Positions 17,531 to 25,299 of a stretch of 64,000 nt of DNA are shown in pieces. The notes below the pieces were generated by a model that did no database searches, was not told the DNA's origin, and saw nothing but the letters and a program-made list of their open reading frames with translations. How positions within the stretch are numbered: the stretch's first letter is position 1; every line of letters starts with the position of its first letter. The stretch spans positions 10,666-74,665 of the forward strand of contig JAFEBA010000016.1 of assembly GCA_018266105.1 (NCBI GenBank), written 5' to 3'. A program made the position numbers and the translations under genes. Source of the DNA: a bacterium. Lineage in GTDB: Bacteria; Vulcanimicrobiota; Xenobia; Xenobiales; JADMJV01.

Positions 17531-18871
17531 TCAGCTGAGGTGTTCCTGGTTGGGGAGGCCCAGGGTTGCATCCGGGCGTCCCACGCAGAAGTAGGAGAAC
17601 CCGCGTTCTATCATGCGTTTTGGAGGATAGAGATTTCGTCCGTCAAAGATGACCGGGCGCGCCATTAAGCGGCGCATTCGGTCGAAATCGGGTCGCCTGA
17701 ACTCGTTCCATTCGGTCGCGATCACCAACGCTTCGGCCCCCTCCAGCGCGTCGTAGGCAAGCTGGGAATAGTTTAACCGGTCTGCGTAGATGGCTTTTAC
17801 TCTGCTTGTGGCCCTTGGGTCGAATACGGACAGTTCTGCTCCCGCCTCAAGGAGTCGGTCCAAGAGATAGAGCGCGGGAGCCTCCCGAATATCGTCGGTG
17901 CGGGGCTTGAAAGCCAATCCCCAGACGGCGATCTTTCGTCCCATGATCTGGCCGTTGAAGAAGTCGCTAACCCTTTCAAAAAAGGTCTCTCGTTGTCGAT
18001 AGTTGACTCGGTCTACTGCCTTAAGGATGTCGACCTCGGTATTGAGTCCGGCCGCCACCTGAATCAGGGCCTTGACATCCTTGGGAAAGCACGAGCCGCC
18101 AAAGCCCAGGCCGGGAAACAGAAATTTTTCGCCGATACGGCTGTCGCAACAAATTCCATTACGCACCTGCTCAACATCTGCTCCCGAGAGCTGGCAGAGC
18201 CTGCTGACCTCGTTCATGAAGCTGATCTTGGTAGCCAGGAAGGCGTTGGCCACGTATTTCGTCATTTCCGAAGAGGCCCGGTCCATAATGATGATCCGGT
18301 TGCCTGTGCGTAGAAAAGGGCTGTACAGCTCCTGGATGAGCTGGATGGCAAACTCGTCTTCGGCTCCCACGACGATCCGCTCGGGCTTGAGAAAGTCGTT
18401 GACGGCGTCACCCTGCTTGAGAAACTCCGGATTGCTGACGACAGCGATATCGGGCCTCGAAGATCTGAGCATCCGTTCCGCGATCTCTGCGCCCGTCCCA
18501 ACGGGAACAGTGCTCTTGATGATCAGGACCAGTCCGCGGGCGGCGCACCGGGCCACCGTGTCGCAGGCCGAGTGGACCGCTGAGAGGTCGGCCGAGCCAT
18601 CCTCGTTGGAGGGAGTGCCGACCGCGATCATGACGCAGCGCGCCCTACTGATAGCAGCTTCAATCTCTGTGGAGAAGCTCAGGCGGCCTTCGCTGGTGTT
18701 CGCTTCGATCAGATCCTTAAGGCCGGGCTCATAGATAGGCACCTCGCCCGCCTTGAGCTGGGATACCTTGTTTTCATCGATATCCAGGCAGACGACCTCA
18801 TTGCCCATTTCCGCCAGACAGGTGCCTGTCACCAGGCCCACGTATCCCGTACCAATCACTGCAATATTCAT
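17531..18871 (-). CDS. ugd: UDP-glucose 6-dehydrogenase
   Basis: A 446-residue cytoplasmic enzyme converting UDP-glucose to UDP-glucuronate with two NAD+. It has the Rossmann motif IAVIGTGYVGLVTGTCLAE at the N-terminus, STVPVGTG, NPEFLKQGDAV, the substrate loop GLGFGGSCFPKD with the catalytic Cys, and the C-terminal KPRTDDIREAPA. Length and motifs match bacterial Ugd/TuaD throughout. The ATG at 18871 follows GAGGG at 7 bases. Its product feeds the UDP-xylose synthase at 23118 and the UDP-glucuronate 4-epimerase at 27504 in this window. It reads divergently from rplM, whose promoter lies in the shared 188 bp upstream region. Confidence 0.95.
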   Translation of the reverse strand: MNIAVIGTGYVGLVTGTCLAEMGNEVVCLDIDENKVSQLKAGEVPIYEPGLKDLIEANTSEGRLSFSTEIEAAISRARCVMIAVGTPSNEDGSADLSAVHSACDTVARCAARGLVLIIKSTVPVGTGAEIAERMLRSSRPDIAVVSNPEFLKQGDAVNDFLKPERIVVGAEDEFAIQLIQELYSPFLRTGNRIIIMDRASSEMTKYVANAFLATKISFMNEVSRLCQLSGADVEQVRNGICCDSRIGEKFLFPGLGFGGSCFPKDVKALIQVAAGLNTEVDILKAVDRVNYRQRETFFERVSDFFNGQIMGRKIAVWGLAFKPRTDDIREAPALYLLDRLLEAGAELSVFDPRATSRVKAIYADRLNYSQLAYDALEGAEALVIATEWNEFRRPDFDRMRRLMARPVIFDGRNLYPPKRMIERGFSYFCVGRPDATLGLPNQEHLS

Positions 18872-18963
18872 TCAAATCCCTCAGAGACACCAAACGTTGA
18901 TGACCAATCGAACTCTTCCTGCCGGGCAAGTGTGGACTCTCGATATTCTTTCTGACGTTACTC

Positions 18964-18993
18964 TTGACAGTACGAAAATTCTGCGATTATACT
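18964..18993 (+). promoter_or_regulatory. Sigma-70-type promoter for rplM-rpsI
   Basis: A perfect -35 TTGACA at 18964-18969 and a near-consensus -10 TATACT at 18988-18993 are separated by 18 bp. Transcription would begin around 19000 and give a leader of about 60 nt before rplM. This is the clearest promoter in the window and suits strong ribosomal-protein expression. Confidence 0.8.
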
Positions 18994-19018
18994 TGCGCCT
19001 CTGCAAAAGGCATGGAGC

Positions 19019-19040
19019 CCGGCTGCGTAGGTACGCCCGG
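19019..19040 (+). promoter_or_regulatory. Leader hairpin just upstream of rplM
   Basis: The RNA can pair CCGG (19019-19022) with CCGG (19037-19040) and GCGT (19025-19028) with ACGC (19033-19036), leaving a 2-nt bulge CU and a 4-nt loop AGGU. The hairpin ends 6 bases before the GGAGG ribosome-binding site of rplM. It could be an autoregulatory binding site for L13, as known for other ribosomal operons; that role is inference. Confidence 0.4.
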
Positions 19041-19059
19041 CAAGTTGGAGGAACAGTTT

Positions 19060-19494
19060 ATGAATACTCTGGCCCTGAGACCAGAAGACTTGGATACGGC
19101 ACGCCAGTGGTTCCAGGTAGATGCGACGGGAAAAACCGTCGGGCGTCTCGCTAGCGAGATTGCTAAAGTCTTGATCGGCAAGCACAAGCCCACCTATTCG
19201 TTGAATCAGGATGCAGGCGACTTTGTCGTCGTTGTCAATGCCGACAAGGTGCACTTCACGGGTAAGAAGCTCACGGATAAGCTTTATCGTCACCACTCGT
19301 ATTATCCGGGTGGCCTGAAGACCTCGCAGGCTAAGGATGTGCTGGCCAAGCACCCCACTCGCGTGTTGGAGTTGGCCGTCCGTGGGATGCTTCCGAAGAA
19401 TCGTCTTCGCGACGTGCGGATGACCCGCTTCAAGATTTACGCTCTCCCCAATCACCCCCATTCGGCGCAGCAGCCCAAGCCGCTGCCCATTTAA
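19060..19494 (+). CDS. rplM: 50S ribosomal protein L13
   Basis: A 144-residue large-subunit ribosomal protein. Recognisable L13 features are WFQVDATGKTVGRLAS, the GKHKPTY stretch, GDFVVVVNADKV, FTGKK, YRHHSYYPGGLK, AVRGMLPKNRLR and the end KIYALPNHPHSAQQPKPL. The ATG at 19060 is fixed by GGAGG 8 bases upstream; the frame is open further upstream but does not match L13. It is the first gene of the rplM-rpsI pair, with a gap of 17 bp, and is driven by the promoter at 18964. Confidence 0.98.
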   Translation: MNTLALRPEDLDTARQWFQVDATGKTVGRLASEIAKVLIGKHKPTYSLNQDAGDFVVVVNADKVHFTGKKLTDKLYRHHSYYPGGLKTSQAKDVLAKHPTRVLELAVRGMLPKNRLRDVRMTRFKIYALPNHPHSAQQPKPLPI

Positions 19495-19511
19495 GGTAAA
19501 AGGAATCAAAC

Positions 19512-19925
19512 GTGGCTAAAGTTCAGATTAATCTCGGAGCCATCACTTTTTCTGCTACCGGTCGTCGTAAGCGAGCTGTTGCTCGTGTGCGCCTGGTGCC
19601 GGGAGACGGTAAAGTTGTGGTCAACAATCGTCCTTATGACGAGTATTTTCACCGCGACACCCAGTTGTTGATCGTTCGTCAACCGCTCGACAATACGAAC
19701 ACTTTGGGTAAATTCAATGTCTTCGCTCGCATCCACGGCGGTGGCGTGTCAGGTCAGGCTGGGGCTCTTCGTCACGGTATCGCCCGGGCTCTGGTTCGCT
19801 TCGATGAGAATCTTCGCTCCTCTCTTCGCCGAGGCGGCTTTCTTACTCGCGACCCTCGCGAGAAGGAGAGCAAGAAATACGGCCGCAAGCGTGCTCGCCG
19901 CGGCTTCCAGTGGACCAAGCGTTAA
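19512..19925 (+). CDS. rpsI: 30S ribosomal protein S9
   Basis: A 137-residue small-subunit ribosomal protein. Core S9 motifs are ATGRRKRAVARVRL near residue 15, NNRPYDEYF, HGGGVSGQAGALRHGIARAL and the basic C-terminal end KYGRKRARRGFQWTKR, whose tail reaches the P-site tRNA in the ribosome. The start is GTG 19512, preceded by AGGAATC. The first 14 residues before the conserved core are a little longer than average. It is the second gene of the rplM operon and is followed by a clear hairpin terminator. Confidence 0.98.
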   Translation: MAKVQINLGAITFSATGRRKRAVARVRLVPGDGKVVVNNRPYDEYFHRDTQLLIVRQPLDNTNTLGKFNVFARIHGGGVSGQAGALRHGIARALVRFDENLRSSLRRGGFLTRDPREKESKKYGRKRARRGFQWTKR

Positions 19926-19939
19926 AGTTCGCGCTGGCG

Positions 19940-19969
19940 AAAAGGGGCCTCGAATCAGGGGCCCCTTTT
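19940..19969 (+). terminator. Rho-independent terminator after rpsI
   Basis: A perfect 10-bp inverted repeat, AAAAGGGGCC (19940-19949) with GGCCCCTTTT (19960-19969), encloses a 10-nt loop. The 3' arm ends in T residues and is followed by a T-rich stretch. It lies 14 bp after the rpsI stop and separates that operon from rpoZ. The A-run on the left arm means it could also work on the opposite strand. Confidence 0.85.
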
Positions 19970-20050
19970 CTGTATTTTCGCTTGCTTGAGTGATGGAGGG
20001 TTTCCCTTGCGTCGCAAAAAGCACTGTTGAGTTCGGAGGTCGTTGGAAAT

Positions 20051-20305
20051 ATGTTGGTTGAACCAAACCTGGATGTAATGTTGCATGACAAGCGCGTCGG
20101 AAACAAGTTCGCGCTGGTGACCCTGGCTTTGAAGCGGGCTCGTCAAATTAATGACGGAAGCCCCGCGTTGGTTGCTCTTCAGAGCTTGAAGAAGCCGGTA
20201 AGCCAGGCCCTGGAAGAAATCATGGCTTACCAGGTCAAGGCGATTCCCGCCCCGCCCGATGAGGGCCCTCGCTTCACCGTCGAATCGAGCGAGTCCGGGA
20301 GTTAG
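20051..20305 (+). CDS. rpoZ: RNA polymerase omega subunit
   Basis: An 84-residue omega subunit, which binds beta' and helps assemble RNA polymerase. The family core is visible: VGNKFALVTLALKRARQIN near 16-34, followed by the KPVSQALEEIMAYQVK helix. The ATG at 20051 has GGAGG (20035-20039) 11 bases upstream; a TTG at 20027 would place the ribosome-binding site inside the gene, so it is rejected. The common LxxxVDS N-terminus is replaced by MLVEPNLDVML. The stop is directly followed by the PilT-like gene, so the two are probably coupled. Confidence 0.9.
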   Translation: MLVEPNLDVMLHDKRVGNKFALVTLALKRARQINDGSPALVALQSLKKPVSQALEEIMAYQVKAIPAPPDEGPRFTVESSESGS

Positions 20306-20306
20306 T

Positions 20307-21539
20307 TTGGCTGGGGAGGGCCTGGAGGCGCCCGCCACTACGGAGCTGCTGCTTCGGCTGGTCGCATCCCTTGAGCAACAATTAGGCTACCCGGCCACCA
20401 ACAGGCTGGCTTACAGTGTAAGTCAGCTGCTTGGCGTTGCCGTAAAGAATCGCGGCAATCTACTGCACCTGAACGCCGGCAGTCCGCCCATGGTTCGAAT
20501 TCAGGACGAGCTGGTCAATATAGGTAGCGGCAGTTTGACCCAAGAGCAGTGTTCGCATCTGGTGCTCTCCCTGCTCAATCCCGAGCAGCGCCGCTCGCTT
20601 TTTCAGGGACGCGAAGTCAATTTTACTCACCAGGACGCCGCCTTGGGCGGATTTCGGGTCCATGCCTACCTGGACCGTGGCTGTCCTGCCGCTTCCTTGC
20701 AGCAGGTTTTGACCGAGATTCCAAAGCTGGTGGAGTTGGGCCTTTCTGGCAGCGCGGTAGAACGATTTTTAAGCGAGCCCTCCGGGCTGATGCTGCTGAC
20801 GGGTCGCCCTCGTTGCGGCAAGATTAATACCTTTGCGGCGCTGTTGTCCTATATCAACCAGAATCGAAAAGTTAGAATCGTTTCGGTTGAGCCTCAGATT
20901 CACATTTATCATCCCCCTGGACAGGGCACCCTCATTCAGCGCGAAGTCGGCGTTGATACCCAGAGTTTTGCGCAGGCCATCCGCCAGGCTCGGAATCAGG
21001 ACCCAGATATCCTGGCGGTTGGGGGCATTCCCGATCGGGAGACCGCTGAGGCCCTGATCCATGAGGCGGCTAGCGGTCGCCTGGTCATTGCTTTGATGGA
21101 TGGCGCTAATTGTGCCAACGCGGTCGAGCAATACGCTCGCGCTATCTATAATGAAGATGGGCGCTCGCTGGCCCGGTTGGCTCATGTCGTTCGTTTGGTG
21201 GTGTGCCAGTTTCTGGTCAATCGCGCCGACCATCGTGGTAAAGCGCCTGCCTTTGAGGTGCTGGAGGGGACTCCCGAGGTTCAGCGGGCCATTGCTACGG
21301 CTGACACCAGTGCCCTCTATCACGTGATGCGCGAAGAGGGAATGCAGACTTTAGGGCGTCACCTCACCCGTCTGGTCGAAGTGGGCTGGATTACCCAGGA
21401 GGAGGCTCTGCAGCACGTAGACGCCTCGGAATTGGACTTGCAGCCCCCACAGGGCGATTATGGCGGTTCCAGCGATTACTACGAGCCTCCCTCTGCTCCC
21501 ACGCTGGACGAGACGGCTCCTCTGATGAACTGGCTCTAA
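20307..21539 (+). CDS. Degenerate PilT-like secretion ATPase homologue (probably ATPase-inactive)
   Basis: A protein of about 410 residues aligning by eye over the full length with PilT, the type IV pilus retraction ATPase. The N-terminal domain matches well (LLGVAVKNRGNLLHLNAGSPP, about 41-61). The ATPase motifs are degraded. The Walker A at 166-173 reads GRPRCGKI, without the Ser/Thr after Lys172. The Walker B ends in VGG (238-240), where PilT has VGE. The His box is LMDGAN instead of LHTN. The C-terminal 45 residues are acidic and Pro/Tyr/Ser-rich rather than PilT-like. The TTG start at 20307 lies one base after the rpoZ stop with GGGAG upstream; ATG 20259, inside rpoZ, is the alternative. 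A structural or regulatory role is inferred. Confidence 0.75.
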   Translation: MAGEGLEAPATTELLLRLVASLEQQLGYPATNRLAYSVSQLLGVAVKNRGNLLHLNAGSPPMVRIQDELVNIGSGSLTQEQCSHLVLSLLNPEQRRSLFQGREVNFTHQDAALGGFRVHAYLDRGCPAASLQQVLTEIPKLVELGLSGSAVERFLSEPSGLMLLTGRPRCGKINTFAALLSYINQNRKVRIVSVEPQIHIYHPPGQGTLIQREVGVDTQSFAQAIRQARNQDPDILAVGGIPDRETAEALIHEAASGRLVIALMDGANCANAVEQYARAIYNEDGRSLARLAHVVRLVVCQFLVNRADHRGKAPAFEVLEGTPEVQRAIATADTSALYHVMREEGMQTLGRHLTRLVEVGWITQEEALQHVDASELDLQPPQGDYGGSSDYYEPPSAPTLDETAPLMNWL

Positions 21540-21558
21540 GGCTCGTTTATTCTTCGGT

Positions 21559-23019
21559 TCAGGAGTCGCTTGCGCTCTCTCGGGGCGCCTCTTCTTCTTC
21601 GTCCGCCAGGAGGGACTCGAGTTCTGCTGGGAGTGTTTCCTCTCGCTTGTAGGCCTCCCAGAGCTGTCGCAGTTGGTCGTCCACGGTCGGGATGACCGCC
21701 AGAACTTTGGCGTCCAGCGAGGCCTCGATTTTCGGCACAAGTCGCAGGCTGGCGCTCAAGAGATCGATACCCAGTACGATGGCCACGGCAAATGCCAGGC
21801 AGAAGGGCACTCCTAGCGCCAGTTGGGCCCCCAGTGTGCGTGCGTTCTTGGCCTTGGCCAGGACGCCCGGGTTCGGGTTTTCCAGCACGGTAATCGCGCC
21901 CTGGCGTCGACTGCTTTGTTCGACCACGCGGGCTTGATAGAGTTGTTTGATCAGATTCAGGTGGTTTTCTTCCCACATGTTGAGTTGGCGCTCGAGTTTG
22001 GCGACCATTCTCTTTTCTGAGGGAGAAAGCTGCTGATTGCGAATTTCCGAGGCACGCTCCTCGATTGCCCGCAGTTGTTTGCGTCGTTGAGCTACGATCT
22101 GGCTCTTCTCTTGGGCCAGCGAGTTGGCAAAGTCTTTCAGTCGGCTTTGGTAGAGCTGCTGCATTTTGGCCACTTTGGCTCGCTGTTCAACGACCTGGAG
22201 ATTTTGCTCGGTGTAGAGGCCCTCCAGTTCCATCAGTTTCAAGCGGGCCTGGGCGACCGATGACTCGACCGGGTCCAGGCCGTTGTCGGCTGACTTGGCC
22301 AGAATCGAGGCTGGAATGACGGCCGATTGCCCGGAGAGGAAAGACTGGACAGACTCCAATTCGGATTCTGCCATGGCCAGCTCTTCTTTGATTTTTCGGC
22401 GGTCTGAATCCAGGTTGTTCAGGCTTTCCGCGGTTGTCTCGGCGGTGCCTGGATCGGAGTGACGAGTCGTGATTTGTAGGAGTTTCTCTTCAGTGTCGTC
22501 GACCTTCTCCTTAGCTTCGGCCACCAATTCTTCCAGGAAGCGTCTGGTATTGGCGAACTCTCGAGCTGACAGCTCTTCGACATAGGTCACAAACTCTTGG
22601 ATGATGGCTGATGCAATCTTTTGGGCCTGGGCAGGCTCGTCGTTCTCGACGGAAATGGAGAACAAATTCACCCGGTGGGCAAAGTCGTAGGAGAGTGGCT
22701 CCAGATGGATTCGATCGCGCAGCTCCTGCCAGTTGCCACGAAGGTTCACGACCTGGGCGACGCGCTGCAGGAGTCTCTCGCTGGTGACCAACTCGTTGAG
22801 AGTTTGCTGATCGGCGATCCAGTTGCCCGGGTCCATCATCATTCGGTCTGTAGACATCGCGCGCTGAGTTGGGGTAAGTAGCACCTTGGCTGTGGAGACG
22901 TAGGTCGCCTTCGCGCCAAGCTTGGGGATCACAAGAAAAACAGCCAGCGCGCCCAGAGTCAGCGCCAGGAGCAGCCAGATTTGCTGCCTTAATAGTAGGA
23001 AAATCCGTCTAAGGTCCAC
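21559..23019 (-). CDS. Wzz/GumC-type polysaccharide co-polymerase
   Basis: A 486-residue inner-membrane protein with the chain-length determinant layout. It has an N-terminal membrane helix (about 13-33), a periplasmic alpha/beta base (YVSTAKVLLTPTQRA), about 250 residues of coiled coil (around 160-390) and a second membrane helix (about 400-422, QLALGVPFCLAFAVAIVLGIDLL) with a short acidic cytoplasmic tail of about 60 residues. There is no kinase domain. Family members set polymer length with Wzy and Wza. It lies 19 bp from the PilT-like gene, convergently, and divergent from the UDP-xylose synthase gene. Three more proteins of this kind occur at 41498-45573. Confidence 0.87.
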   Translation of the reverse strand: MDLRRIFLLLRQQIWLLLALTLGALAVFLVIPKLGAKATYVSTAKVLLTPTQRAMSTDRMMMDPGNWIADQQTLNELVTSERLLQRVAQVVNLRGNWQELRDRIHLEPLSYDFAHRVNLFSISVENDEPAQAQKIASAIIQEFVTYVEELSAREFANTRRFLEELVAEAKEKVDDTEEKLLQITTRHSDPGTAETTAESLNNLDSDRRKIKEELAMAESELESVQSFLSGQSAVIPASILAKSADNGLDPVESSVAQARLKLMELEGLYTEQNLQVVEQRAKVAKMQQLYQSRLKDFANSLAQEKSQIVAQRRKQLRAIEERASEIRNQQLSPSEKRMVAKLERQLNMWEENHLNLIKQLYQARVVEQSSRRQGAITVLENPNPGVLAKAKNARTLGAQLALGVPFCLAFAVAIVLGIDLLSASLRLVPKIEASLDAKVLAVIPTVDDQLRQLWEAYKREETLPAELESLLADEEEEAPRESASDS

Positions 23020-23117
23020 GCCCCGGCCATTAGACCGTCGGACCGGGAATCCTGTCCGATGAATGATTTAGGCATGTTCTCTGTGGCTCAGGCAGGGGGC
23101 AAGGGCTTATCGGGGAA

Positions 23118-24053
23118 ATGCCGGTCCCGATGTTAAGAACTTTGGTGACCGGCGGCGCTGGGTTTTTGGGTTCCAATCTGACCTTGAAGTTGCTCTCTGA
23201 AGGTCGGCAAGTGACGGTTCTGGACGACCTGTGCACTGGATTTGCGTCCAATATTCCGGAAGGGGTCCGGTTTATTCAGGCGGATGTTTGCGAGCCGCTG
23301 GTCGGGGAGTATGACGAGATCTATCATCTTGCCTGTGCTGCCTCGCCAGATAAGTACCAGGCAGAGCCCTTGCAGACTCTCCGCACCAACTTTATCGGCA
23401 CCTCGAATGTTTTGGAGTTGGCCAGGCGTTGTGGCGCCTCGGTTCTCTTTACCTCGACTTCCGAAGTCTATGGTGACCCGCGAGTCTGCCCTCAAGTCGA
23501 GAGTTACTGGGGTAATGTCAACTCTTTTGGTCCTCGAAGCTGCTATGACGAGGGGAAGCGAGTCTCAGAGTCGCTCTGCTATACTTATAGCGAGCGCTAT
23601 CAAGTCAGGATCCGAATCGCCAGAATATTCAATACTTATGGCCCGCGCATGGCTCCAGACGATGGACGGGTCGTCAGCAACTTCGTGGTTCAGGCACTTC
23701 AGGGCAAGTCTCTCACTGTTTATGGCGACGGCTCTCAGACTCGGTCTTTGTGCTACGTCGATGATCTGATTCGGGGTCTGGTTTGCCTGATGCACGCGCA
23801 AGGAGCCAATCTGGAGGCGCCGGTCAACCTGGGCAATCCTCACGAGATGAGCGTGAAAGAGATCGCCGAGAAGGTGCTTGAGCTCAGTGCAAGTCGCTCG
23901 CAGATCGCTTACCGGCCCTTGCCTCAAGACGATCCTACTCGTCGTTGTCCAGATATACAGAGAGCTAGAGGCTGGTTGGGATGGGAGCCGGAAGTTTCGG
24001 TCGAAAAGGGACTGGCGGCTACGATTGACTATTTTCGGGGTCAGCTAACTTAG
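23118..24053 (+). CDS. uxs: UDP-glucuronate decarboxylase (UDP-xylose synthase)
   Basis: A 311-residue extended SDR that decarboxylates UDP-glucuronate to UDP-xylose. Highly specific UXS signatures are present: VTGGAGFLGSNL, YHLACAASPDKYQAEPLQT, FTSTSEVYGDPRVCPQ, ESYWGNVNSFGPRSCYDEGK with the catalytic Tyr and Lys, and RIFNTYGPRMAPDDGRVVSNF. One substitution from the usual consensus is ACAASP for ACPASP. The ATG at 23118 has GGGGAA upstream. Its substrate is made by Ugd (17531). It heads a plus-strand block of four genes (23118-27515) with glycosyltransferases. It indicates xylose in the polymer unless UDP-xylose is converted further. Confidence 0.92.
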   Translation: MPVPMLRTLVTGGAGFLGSNLTLKLLSEGRQVTVLDDLCTGFASNIPEGVRFIQADVCEPLVGEYDEIYHLACAASPDKYQAEPLQTLRTNFIGTSNVLELARRCGASVLFTSTSEVYGDPRVCPQVESYWGNVNSFGPRSCYDEGKRVSESLCYTYSERYQVRIRIARIFNTYGPRMAPDDGRVVSNFVVQALQGKSLTVYGDGSQTRSLCYVDDLIRGLVCLMHAQGANLEAPVNLGNPHEMSVKEIAEKVLELSASRSQIAYRPLPQDDPTRRCPDIQRARGWLGWEPEVSVEKGLAATIDYFRGQLT

Positions 24054-24102
24054 TGGGGGGGCGCAGGACAGGTTTCGTCTCTGCAGAAAGTGGGTTGTCG
24101 CT

Positions 24103-25257
24103 ATGAGAGGCCAGAAAGTTTTAATGGTGGCGAATACCACCTGGTATCTTTATAATTTTCGGCTGCCGCTGGCGCGCTATTTGCGCGACTTGGGTTATGA
24201 AGTTGTCTTTGTTTCTCCAAAAGATGCCTATGTGGAACGTGTCAATGCCGAGTCTTTCCGGTGGATTGACCTTGGGCTGGACCGCCGTAGTCTCAATCCT
24301 CTCAAAGAGTTAGGTGCACTGCTGCGTTTTTGGAATATTTACCGCAGTGAAAAGCCAGACGTTTGTCACCACTTTACCATCAAGTGCGTGATTTACGGGA
24401 CTCTGGCCGCCAAGTTTGCCGGTGTGCGCGCCGTGGTGAATGCTATCACCGGCCTTGGACACGCTTTTTTAGGCCAGGGCATTTTGCACAAGCTTCTGCG
24501 ACCCGTGCTGCGCTTCGTCTATCGCAAGATTTTGACGGCGCGGCGTGTTCAGGTCATCTTCCAGAACGGTGACGACTATCGAGAGTTCGAGGACCGCAAG
24601 ATGGTGGTGCCTGAGAAGGTCACCATTATCCGAGGTTCGGGGGTCAATCTGCATCGATTTGCTCCCAGACCGGGTTCGCCCGACGACCCCCCCTCTCCCA
24701 CTGTGCTGTTGGCCAGTCGCCTGATCAAGGAAAAGGGCGTGGTTGAGTACGTCGAGGCTGCTCGTCAACTGCGTGCAGAGGGCATGGACGTGCGCTTCTG
24801 TCTGGCGGGCACGGTGGACACTGGCAACCCCTCGGCGATTTCGCAAGAAATGCTGGACCAGTGGTGTGAAGAGGGAGTCATCGACTACCTGGGTCATATT
24901 GACCGGATCGAGGACGTCATCCATCTGGCGACCCTGGTGGTGCTTCCTTCCTACCGAGAAGGCACTCCAAGAATTCTGCTTGAGGCTGCCGCGATTGGCA
25001 AGCCCATCGTGGCTACGGATGTCCCAGGCTGCCGCGAGGTTGTCAAGCAGGGCGTTAATGGTTTGCTGGTGCCCGCCGCTAACGCGGACGCACTGGCTGC
25101 AGCCATGCGCACCGTTCTGACCAATCCCGACCTGTTGCAGAAGTTTGGACTGAACTCTCGGGAGATTGCACAAGACTTTTGTGAGTCGAAAGTGATCACT
25201 CAGACGGCCGAAGTCTATTTGAAGGCACAGCAAAAAGCCGGTTCTGTCAGGCACTGA
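24103..25257 (+). CDS. Glycosyltransferase family 4 (PglA/CapJ-like)
   Basis: A 384-residue GT-B retaining glycosyltransferase. The N-terminus (VLMVANTTWYLYNFRLPLARYL) and the segment VNAITGLGHAF resemble PglA-type enzymes that add HexNAc to an undecaprenyl-diphosphate-linked sugar at the inner face of the membrane. The GT4 donor-site pattern PSYREGTPRILLEAAAIGKP, with the E-x7-E arrangement, is at about 285-304, preceded by ASRLIKEKGVVEYVEAA. No membrane helix is predicted, though a basic patch near 125-150 may dock it to the membrane. ATG 24103 is used. It lies between the UXS gene and an epimerase gene, consistent with one assembly block. Donor and acceptor are unknown. Confidence 0.88.
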   Translation: MRGQKVLMVANTTWYLYNFRLPLARYLRDLGYEVVFVSPKDAYVERVNAESFRWIDLGLDRRSLNPLKELGALLRFWNIYRSEKPDVCHHFTIKCVIYGTLAAKFAGVRAVVNAITGLGHAFLGQGILHKLLRPVLRFVYRKILTARRVQVIFQNGDDYREFEDRKMVVPEKVTIIRGSGVNLHRFAPRPGSPDDPPSPTVLLASRLIKEKGVVEYVEAARQLRAEGMDVRFCLAGTVDTGNPSAISQEMLDQWCEEGVIDYLGHIDRIEDVIHLATLVVLPSYREGTPRILLEAAAIGKPIVATDVPGCREVVKQGVNGLLVPAANADALAAAMRTVLTNPDLLQKFGLNSREIAQDFCESKVITQTAEVYLKAQQKAGSVRH

Positions 25258-25299
25258 GCCCTCGGCCGGTTGTGGGCAGCAGGCTAGGAAGACGAAAAC

